Part shown: positions 6,479 to 11,170 of the stretch, one piece after another
How positions within the stretch are numbered: position 1 is the stretch's first letter
Layout: every line of letters begins with the position of its first letter
DNA from: an uncultured Prevotellaceae bacterium
GTDB taxonomy: Bacteria > Bacteroidota > Bacteroidia > Bacteroidales > Bacteroidaceae
DNA length: 11,170 nt
Direction: 5' to 3'
Assembly (NCBI GenBank): GCA_947303695.1
Contig: CAMYYX010000053.1
Coordinates: 1-11,170, forward strand
The notes under the pieces: model-generated
The model's input: only the letters and a program-made list of their open reading frames with translations
Database searches by the model: none
What the model was told of the DNA's origin: nothing
Translations under genes and position numbers: made by a program

Positions 6479-7774
6479 ATGAAAAAGTACTTATTATCCA
6501 GCCTTTTTGTTGCGGTCGGTACGATGGCGTCCGCACAGATTGTTCATCCAAAGATTGGAACGACGGTGAAGTCCGACGACGGACGTGTCAGCGTCACACT
6601 TATCGGAAAGAAGATTGCGTGGTCGAGCAGCGATGCGAACACCTACGATCCCGACATCCATTCGCCCAAGTCGGTCAATGTTCACCCTTCGGGCAAGAAG
6701 TTCTATGTCAACTCACTCGAGGGCGCCAAGACCGTGGCCTATTCGATGGACGGCTTCAAGAAACTGGCCGTCATCAACCATAAGTTCGATGAGAAGAAGG
6801 ACGCGGCGCTGTGGAGCAAGCCATCGGGTTTGTATCCCTTTACGCACTACAACAACCGCGGCATCGCACTCAATACCTTCTTCGGTAAGCCCGTCGAGAG
6901 CACCTTCTCGCACGGCGGCAAATACCTCTGGGTGCCATACTATCGTCGCAACTACGACATCAACGCACAAGACCCATCGGCTGTTGCCATTATCGACACC
7001 GAGACCGACAAGATTATCCGTCTGATGGAGACAGGTCCGCTGCCTAAGATGATTGCCACTTCGCCCGACGGCAAGTACGTGGCCATCGCACATTGGGGCA
7101 ACAACACCGTGGGACTCATCGACATCTCCAGTCCCGATCCCAAGCAGTGGAAGCACAAGAGCGTGCTCATCGTCGACCACCAGCTCGACCTCCACTACAG
7201 CCTTACCTCGCCCGTCGATCGTGACAACGGCAGCGGCTATGCCCTGCGTGGCACGGTCTTCACGCCCGACAACCACTACCTCTTCGTCGGCTGTATGGGT
7301 GGCGGTGGAGGCATCGCAGTCATCGACCTCCAGAAGGGCGAGTATATGGGTCGCCTGCTTGGCATGATGGCCAATGTGCGCCACCTCGTTATCAAGAACG
7401 GCTACCTCTACCTCAGCATCAACGGAGGCGGATATGTGCAGCGCATCGAACTCGATAAGTTCATCAAGGCAGCTCAGCAGATGAAGAACAAGAAAGGCGA
7501 GATTACCGGCTGGACCAACTGCAAGGTCGGCACCGGAGCCCGCACCATCGAGTTGTCGCCATCGGGCAAGTACATCTTTGCTGCCTGCAACAACGCCAGC
7601 GCCCTCTATGTAGTCGATGCTAAGGAGATGAAGGTCATCACCCACATCTCAGTCGACAGCTATCCCGTAGGCCTCGACATCTCGAAGGACGGTCGCTACA
7701 TCTTCACCACTTCGCAAGGACGTTCCGGCGGAGGCGGCAACGCAGTCAACATCTTCCGTGTGGACTATCAGTAG
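6479..7774 (+). CDS. Exported YncE-like beta-propeller protein
   Basis: A 431-residue protein with a clean signal peptide (Lys2-Lys3, hydrophobic core, MASA before Gln20), so periplasmic or surface. The body is a chain of propeller blades of the YncE/lactonase-like type. Typical strand-turn units are SVNVHPSGKKFYVNS (65-79), STFSHGGKYLWVPY (141-154), ATSPDGKYVAIAHWGNNTVG (193-212), TVFTPDNHYLFVGC (259-272), IELSPSGKYIFAACNN (357-372) and GLDISKDGRYIFTTSQG (398-414), each followed by an AVAIID/ALYVVD-like strand. Glycine-rich loops occur at 273-278, 316-318 and 416-420. Such propellers usually bind ligands or proteins; no enzyme residues are evident. The gene lies 52 bases after the peptidase gene and just before a strong terminator, so it is probably the last gene of the unit. 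Its codons end in C or G much more often than those of the first genes in the window. Function is unknown beyond the fold. Confidence 0.88.
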   Translation: MKKYLLSSLFVAVGTMASAQIVHPKIGTTVKSDDGRVSVTLIGKKIAWSSSDANTYDPDIHSPKSVNVHPSGKKFYVNSLEGAKTVAYSMDGFKKLAVINHKFDEKKDAALWSKPSGLYPFTHYNNRGIALNTFFGKPVESTFSHGGKYLWVPYYRRNYDINAQDPSAVAIIDTETDKIIRLMETGPLPKMIATSPDGKYVAIAHWGNNTVGLIDISSPDPKQWKHKSVLIVDHQLDLHYSLTSPVDRDNGSGYALRGTVFTPDNHYLFVGCMGGGGGIAVIDLQKGEYMGRLLGMMANVRHLVIKNGYLYLSINGGGYVQRIELDKFIKAAQQMKNKKGEITGWTNCKVGTGARTIELSPSGKYIFAACNNASALYVVDAKEMKVITHISVDSYPVGLDISKDGRYIFTTSQGRSGGGGNAVNIFRVDYQ

Positions 7775-7798
7775 CCTTTATATATATAATAAGGTGTA

Positions 7799-7841
7799 AG
7801 GAATTCGGGCAGGAACAGCAAGTTCCTGCCCGAATTCTTCT
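7799..7841 (+). terminator. Intrinsic terminator of the plus-strand gene cluster
   Basis: A perfect 16-bp stem pairs 7801-7816 (GAATTCGGGCAGGAAC) with 7822-7837 across the 5-base loop AGCAA. The stem may extend by a G-U and an A-U pair, and it is followed by the T-rich TTCTTCTT. It lies 26 bases after the beta-propeller stop codon. Confidence 0.88.
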
Positions 7842-7923
7842 TGCAATCCTGCATCGAAGAAGGCAAGGTGTAGGCTTGGTGTTCCCATAATGTAGCAAGC
7901 TATTTCTCTCAAATCTTGTTCAG

Positions 7924-8026
7924 TATTTGTGCGGTAGAAGTACATCATTCATACACTATTTGTACGGTTATTAACCGGACAAATACCGGACAAATACCGG
8001 ACAAATACCGGACAAGTACCGAACAA
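7924..8026. repeat. Array of 11-bp repeats, unit CCGGACAAATA, in direct and inverted copies
   Basis: Three exact tandem copies lie at 7975-7985, 7986-7996 and 7997-8007. A fourth at 8008-8018 has one change (CCGGACAAGTA), and a partial fifth, CCGAACAA, is at 8019-8026. Two inverted copies, each one base off the complement, precede them: TATTTGTGCGG at 7924-7934 and TATTTGTACGG at 7957-7967, exactly 33 bases (three units) apart. Confidence 0.85.
7957..7985. repeat. Imperfect palindrome joining inverted and direct 11-bp units
   Basis: TATTTGT, a mismatched A, and CGGTT face AACCG, a mismatched G, and ACAAATA across the loop ATT. This gives a 13-position stem with one mismatch. It is built from the second inverted unit and the first direct unit of the array, so either DNA or RNA of this region can form a hairpin. 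It lacks a T-tract and does not look like a terminator. Confidence 0.65.
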
Positions 8027-8080
8027 CGATGAGTGCAACTCCCTTGTAAGAGCGAAGGAAGAGTATGGGAAAGGTATGAG

Positions 8081-8110
8081 AAAAGGATGCGCCAAAAAGC
8101 GCATCCTTTT
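8081..8110 (-). terminator. Intrinsic terminator of the outer-membrane barrel gene, possibly bidirectional
   Basis: A perfect 12-bp stem pairs 8081-8092 (AAAAGGATGCGC) with 8099-8110 across a 6-base A-rich loop. Because the arms begin with AAAA and end with TTTT, it can terminate on either strand. Read on the minus strand it begins within the TAA stop codon (8109-8111) of the barrel gene, so the stem starts essentially at the stop. Confidence 0.82.
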
Positions 8111-10898
8111 ATTTCATCTTATACAGTTTGTATTGGAAGGTGATGAGGGCGTAGTGGGGATTGCCCGAGCTGCGGGTTTCCGACCATTGCGAGCCGCTGA
8201 TGGACGATGTGTAGGTGCGCTGGTTGCGCAGGATGTCGTACCAACTGACTTTGAGGGTAGCGCGGTAGTTGCGCAGGAACTTATACTGTGCATGCATGTT
8301 CCAGATGATGTCGGCACGGTTGGCATCGGCTGTTCGGTAGCCGGCTCGTCCATTGATGTCCAGGTCGGTGGTCAGCGTGAGGCGGTCGGTGGGCCAGTAG
8401 TTCACTTTCGTCCTGAGGTTGTAACGGTGTATGCGGTCTCTTTCGGTGGCATACGAGCTTTTGTTCCATTGATATCCGTAAAGTCCGTCGATCGACATGT
8501 CGTACTTCTTTCCGTAGACGACGAACCGTGGCGTCAGGTTGATGCTGTGGTCATCATTATAGCCTATGATGTCTTCATTCGTATTGGTGGTGCGCTGATA
8601 GCTCACTCCGTGATTGTAGTTGTGACTGACGTTGATGCTTAGGTTTGCGTGCTTGAAGTCGGTGCGATATGAGGCGTTGCTGTTCATCGACCAGTTGCCG
8701 TTGATGTTGACAGGCATCGTGATGGTTCCACCCGTGGTGGGGTCGTAGATGGTGCGCTGTGTCGTGCCGTTCCGCTGCCAGTTGATGTAACATCCCATAC
8801 TTATTGCATTTGTCATGTTCATGTTCAAATCGATGCTGTGGCTGATGGTCTGCTTCAGGTCGGGGTTGGACAGGCGTACGCTGAGGGGGTTGTAGTTGGT
8901 CGACGAACGTACCAGTCGGCTCGGGTCGGTCAGTTGATTGCTGACTGAGTAGGCGATAAATAATCTCTTGTTCGACCCTAACTGATAGTTGACGTTGACG
9001 CTGGGCGAGAATCGTATGCCGTGTATGGTGGTGTCGGCCACGAAGCCGTCCATCAGTTCGTTGCGATAGCTTCGCTCGGTGGGCACTACTCGCATGTTGA
9101 TGCCAACGCTGAGTGAATTGTAATGGAGGTTGTAGTTTGCCGACATCGCATGTTCGATGACGCTGCTGCGATTGCGTGTACTGAGCGAGTCGATATAGGC
9201 CATGGCATTGGCTGCATCGTACACATCGGTTCCTCCCTTCGTGTGGTTGCTGGTGAGGTTATATCCGAACTGAATGGAGTGTGACGCATCCGAGTTTTTG
9301 CATGAATAATACATACTGAAGTTGCTCGATAGGCTGAACCTGTCGGCACTGTTGGGCGAGGTGCTGTAGCGCTCGTAACTCCACACGCTGTCGGCGAATT
9401 GCAGATACTCGTTCCTGCGCTTCTCGTAGTTGGTCGAATAGCTGTGGTCGTGTCCGAAATTCACATTCACACTGAGCGATGGTTGAAAATCCCCCTTAAA
9501 ACTTTTTCTGTAATTGCCGCCGAAGGATAGATTGTCGGTATGGTGCCGCTGGTGGCGGTCGTTCGTCACGTTGGTCAGACCGATGGTCCTCAGTTCGGAC
9601 TCGCTGAGCAGCTCCGTTCCGTCTGCCGTGAGTGGATTGGCCTTGTAGGTGGAACTCTCTGACCAGTCGTTCGAATGGTTATTTGCCGTGTTGTAATTCA
9701 TATTGGCACTCCACGAGTCGCGCTTACCGACCCTGCCGGCGGCCGAAAGATTCTGCGCGTACGAACCGTTGTAACTATTGCTTCCCGATGCGCTTCGGGA
9801 GTATTGTTCGTACTCGGGCATCACCGTGGCCCAGAACGATTCGGTTTTCCGTCGCATGTCGTTGTAGTTGTAGTTGGCATGGCCGTTCATGTTTACTTTG
9901 CCAGAAGACTTACTGAATGTACCGGTGACGTCGTTGCTGCTCATTTTCCACGAAGTCGTCTGCGGCAAGTCGTCCAGTTGCACCGACGTGGACCACTCGC
10001 CCTTCCCACCGGAATTCCACCGCACATTCTCCATCCTCAGCCTGTATGTGTTGCGCTTAGTCGATGTGCCCACCTCGGGCTTGGCAATCTCCACCTTGTT
10101 CACCGGCTTCTTCGTAATCATATCGGCCACCCAATGCTTCGCACTGTCCTGACTCAGCGTGTCGACTAACGCCTTGTACACTTTGAATTGCTTCAGGTCG
10201 GAGTTCTCGATGTTTTCCAATGCGATTCGCATGTCGCTGGCGAAGAACGACTCTCCATTGAGGCGAATCTCACTGATGACACTGTCGCGATAAGTAAGTA
10301 CGCCGTCGTCGTATCGAAGCCCTGGAAGTCGGCGAACGAGGTTGAGCAGCACGGTGCCGCGTGGCATCATGAACGCATCGACGTTGAACACCGTCGTGTC
10401 GCCACTCTCGTACATCCGTTTCAGCTCGTCGACAATCAGCACTTCCTCCGAACTCATCGGTTTGCTTCGCATGATGAGGCTGTCGATTTCCAACTCCCAA
10501 AAGTAACCGTACGACTTGTGCGATGAGTCGTAATAGATTTGCTTCATCGTGAAGACTGAGTCAATCGTCTCGTAACCCACATACGACACTTGCAGCCGTA
10601 TCCTGGCCGACTCCTTTTTCTTTATACGTTTCTTCAGGACATTGAGTTTTAAGTCGAACACTCCTTCACGATTCGTCGCTGTTGACTTACGGCCGGCCAA
10701 TGTGTCGTTCAGGCACTGGATTGTCACGTTTGCGTTCGGGAGCGGATAGGGCTTTTCCTCCATCTCGTCGCTTCCAAATATTCTGGCCGATATGTCCAGC
10801 CACTCCTGATCGCCAACAGTTCGCCGGTTCTGTGCCGCCATATTGGCCACCCAGAACAGCATTACAATACAAAGAAAATGAAACGGTCTTAACTTCAT
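8109..10898 (-). CDS. Outer-membrane beta-barrel protein with carboxypeptidase-regulatory-like and plug-like domains
   Basis: Starting at the ATG with its first base at 10898 gives 929 residues. A TTG 30 bases upstream is in frame but lies inside the promoter -7 box, so it is rejected. Residues 1-22 form a signal peptide (MKLRPFHF then a hydrophobic core and NMAA before Gln23). A prealbumin-like carboxypeptidase-regulatory-like domain spans about 37-120 (PNANVTIQCLNDT, NREGVFDLKL, VSYVGYETID). A TonB-receptor plug-like region follows at about 167-245 (DTTVFNVDAFMMPRGTVLLN, RRLPGL, EIRLNGESFF). From about 270 to the end, alternating aromatic and polar strands rich in Asn, Ser and Tyr look like a large barrel of the OMP_b-brl_3 type, ending ALITFQYKLYKMK. 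I see no clear TonB box and no SusD gene beside it, so it is not a standard SusC/SusD pair. Substrate is unknown; TonB-dependent transport or assembly of surface components are both possible. It has its own promoter and terminator. Confidence 0.9.
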   Translation of the reverse strand: MKLRPFHFLCIVMLFWVANMAAQNRRTVGDQEWLDISARIFGSDEMEEKPYPLPNANVTIQCLNDTLAGRKSTATNREGVFDLKLNVLKKRIKKKESARIRLQVSYVGYETIDSVFTMKQIYYDSSHKSYGYFWELEIDSLIMRSKPMSSEEVLIVDELKRMYESGDTTVFNVDAFMMPRGTVLLNLVRRLPGLRYDDGVLTYRDSVISEIRLNGESFFASDMRIALENIENSDLKQFKVYKALVDTLSQDSAKHWVADMITKKPVNKVEIAKPEVGTSTKRNTYRLRMENVRWNSGGKGEWSTSVQLDDLPQTTSWKMSSNDVTGTFSKSSGKVNMNGHANYNYNDMRRKTESFWATVMPEYEQYSRSASGSNSYNGSYAQNLSAAGRVGKRDSWSANMNYNTANNHSNDWSESSTYKANPLTADGTELLSESELRTIGLTNVTNDRHQRHHTDNLSFGGNYRKSFKGDFQPSLSVNVNFGHDHSYSTNYEKRRNEYLQFADSVWSYERYSTSPNSADRFSLSSNFSMYYSCKNSDASHSIQFGYNLTSNHTKGGTDVYDAANAMAYIDSLSTRNRSSVIEHAMSANYNLHYNSLSVGINMRVVPTERSYRNELMDGFVADTTIHGIRFSPSVNVNYQLGSNKRLFIAYSVSNQLTDPSRLVRSSTNYNPLSVRLSNPDLKQTISHSIDLNMNMTNAISMGCYINWQRNGTTQRTIYDPTTGGTITMPVNINGNWSMNSNASYRTDFKHANLSINVSHNYNHGVSYQRTTNTNEDIIGYNDDHSINLTPRFVVYGKKYDMSIDGLYGYQWNKSSYATERDRIHRYNLRTKVNYWPTDRLTLTTDLDINGRAGYRTADANRADIIWNMHAQYKFLRNYRATLKVSWYDILRNQRTYTSSISGSQWSETRSSGNPHYALITFQYKLYKMK

Positions 10899-10925
10899 TT
10901 TTGCGCAATTACGTTTATTTGACTG

Positions 10926-10957
10926 CAAAATTACGCAAAAGTCAAAGAACGACCAAA
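10926..10957 (-). promoter_or_regulatory. Bacteroidetes-type promoter for the barrel gene
   Basis: On the minus strand, TTTG (complement of 10954-10957) is followed after 20 bases by TAATTTTG (complement of 10926-10933). This fits the Bacteroidetes primary sigma pattern of TTTG near -33 and TAnnTTTG near -7. The start point would fall near 10919, giving a leader of about 20 bases, A-rich just before the ATG. A second TTTG (complement of 10943-10946) is too close to serve as the -33 element. Confidence 0.7.
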
Positions 10958-10991
10958 GAAATTAGTTTACAAAAAATTTACATTTTCCGCA

Positions 10992-11022
10992 TTTCGTCAC
11001 TATATACGGACTTTCGTCACTA
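10992..11022. promoter_or_regulatory. Pair of 11-bp direct repeats upstream of the barrel promoter
   Basis: TTTCGTCACTA occurs exactly at 10992-11002 and again at 11012-11022, with a 20-base period (about two helical turns). Relative to the predicted barrel-gene start point the pair lies roughly 70-105 bases upstream, a position typical of activator sites. No regulator family can be assigned from the sequence. Confidence 0.4.
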
Positions 11023-11026
11023 AAGC

Positions 11027-11047
11027 CCCATTTCATCGAGAAAAGGG
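11027..11047 (-). terminator. Weak hairpin after the YigZ-like gene, possible terminator
   Basis: CCC, A, TTT at 11027-11033 can pair with AAA, A, GGG at 11041-11047 around a 7-base loop, with one A-A mismatch. It lies 8 bases past the stop codon of the minus-strand gene. The stem is short and only CTTTA follows on the minus strand, so termination here is uncertain. Confidence 0.25.
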
Positions 11048-11055
11048 AATACCGT

Positions 11056-11170
11056 TTATCTTTCTTCTATGAAACGGAGGCTTTCGACTTTCATGAGCCG
11101 CTCGCGCAATTGGGGCATGAGGCCGCGGCGGATGCGGAGGGTCATGGTGCAGTCGGTGTCGTAGCCCTGC
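11056..11170 (-). CDS. yigZ: C-terminal end of an IMPACT/YigZ-family protein (5' part outside window)
   Basis: Reading the minus strand from the window edge gives 37 codons before a TAA at 11056-11058. The residues begin QGYDTDCTMTLRIRRG and end ERLMKVESLRFIEER. This matches my recollection of the C-terminal ferredoxin-like domain of Bacteroidetes IMPACT-family proteins, which end with a Q-x-(F/Y)-D-x-x-C-x-M-x-L-x-I-R pattern followed by L-x-x-R-L-x-x-V-x-x-(L/V)-x-F-x-E. The N-terminal domain is not visible. Family members are small cytosolic proteins of poorly known function, some with translation-related roles. The gene points the same way as the barrel gene but is separated from it by about 157 bases holding a separate promoter, so co-transcription is not needed. 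Confidence 0.65.
   Translation of the reverse strand, partial: QGYDTDCTMTLRIRRGLMPQLRERLMKVESLRFIEER

Larger units (their letters stand above)
7775..8108. other. Intergenic region between convergent genes
   Basis: No gene is supported in these 334 bases. They contain the terminator of the plus-strand unit, an array of 11-bp repeats, and the terminator of the minus-strand barrel gene. The stretch from about 7842 to 7923 shows nothing recognisable apart from AAGGTGTA, which occurs at 7791 and again at 7865. Confidence 0.7.

Noticed and set aside
6713..7645. 310-codon open frame on the minus strand opposite the beta-propeller gene
   Set aside because: It lies wholly inside a well-supported gene; the strong C/G bias at third positions of that gene removes stops from the antisense frame. 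The translated protein lacks a recognisable domain and is low in complexity (Val, Asp, Glu-rich).
7957..7985. Palindrome read as a third terminator
   Set aside because: It has an A/T-rich outer stem, a mismatch and no following T-tract, and lies beyond the strong terminator at 7801-7837.
7924..8026. CRISPR array
   Set aside because: The repeat unit is 11 bp and directly tandem with no unique spacers; no cas genes are present.
8076..8642. 188-codon plus-strand open frame opposite the barrel gene
   Set aside because: It begins inside the terminator region and runs antisense to a clear beta-barrel coding sequence; no promoter or domain supports it.
10899..10928. Upstream TTG start adding 10 residues to the barrel protein
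   Set aside because: The TTG would fall inside the predicted -7 promoter element and would place a polar, Cys-containing stretch before an otherwise standard signal peptide starting MKLRPFHF.
1..11170. tRNA, rRNA, transposase or integrase genes and attachment sites
   Set aside because: I found no tRNA-like cloverleaf, rRNA sequence, transposase-like protein or flanking terminal repeats in the window.

Overview
The window looks like chromosomal DNA of a Bacteroidales bacterium, most like Prevotella or a relative from the gut, rumen or mouth. The evidence is a dockerin-tailed secreted protein, exported proteins with a signal cleavage just before Gln, A-rich leaders in place of strong Shine-Dalgarno sites, a TAnnTTTG-type promoter, and a large outer-membrane barrel with an N-terminal carboxypeptidase-regulatory-like domain. 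The species is an inference from style, not from a marker gene.

Plus strand, bases 1-7774: five genes read in the same direction and packed tightly (23-base overlap, 10-base gap, 29-base overlap, 52-base gap), so probably one transcription unit. In order they are the 3' part of a large secreted multidomain protein ending in a type I dockerin (possibly the tail of a C10/streptopain-like peptidase); a lipoprotein of the S41 C-terminal-processing-peptidase fold that has lost its catalytic Ser and Lys; an NhaC-family Na+ antiporter; a secreted C1-family aminopeptidase C/bleomycin-hydrolase-like peptidase with an intact Cys-His-Asn triad; and a periplasmic YncE-like beta-propeller. A perfect 16-bp hairpin terminator follows. 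The set reads as an extracytoplasmic protein or peptide processing locus with a sodium-coupled transporter embedded in it; this joint role is inferred.

Bases 7775-8108 lie between convergent genes. They hold two terminator hairpins and, between them, an array of 11-bp units (four to five direct copies plus two inverted copies) that can fold into a hairpin.

Minus strand, bases 8109-11170: a 929-residue outer-membrane beta-barrel protein without a SusD partner, with a recognisable Bacteroidetes promoter and a pair of 11-bp direct repeats upstream of it. The window ends in the C-terminal 37 codons of what looks like an IMPACT/YigZ-family protein.

The most notable points are the apparently dead S41 protease, the peptidase-transporter-peptidase gene order, the inverted/direct 11-bp repeat array, and the paired direct repeats upstream of the barrel gene.
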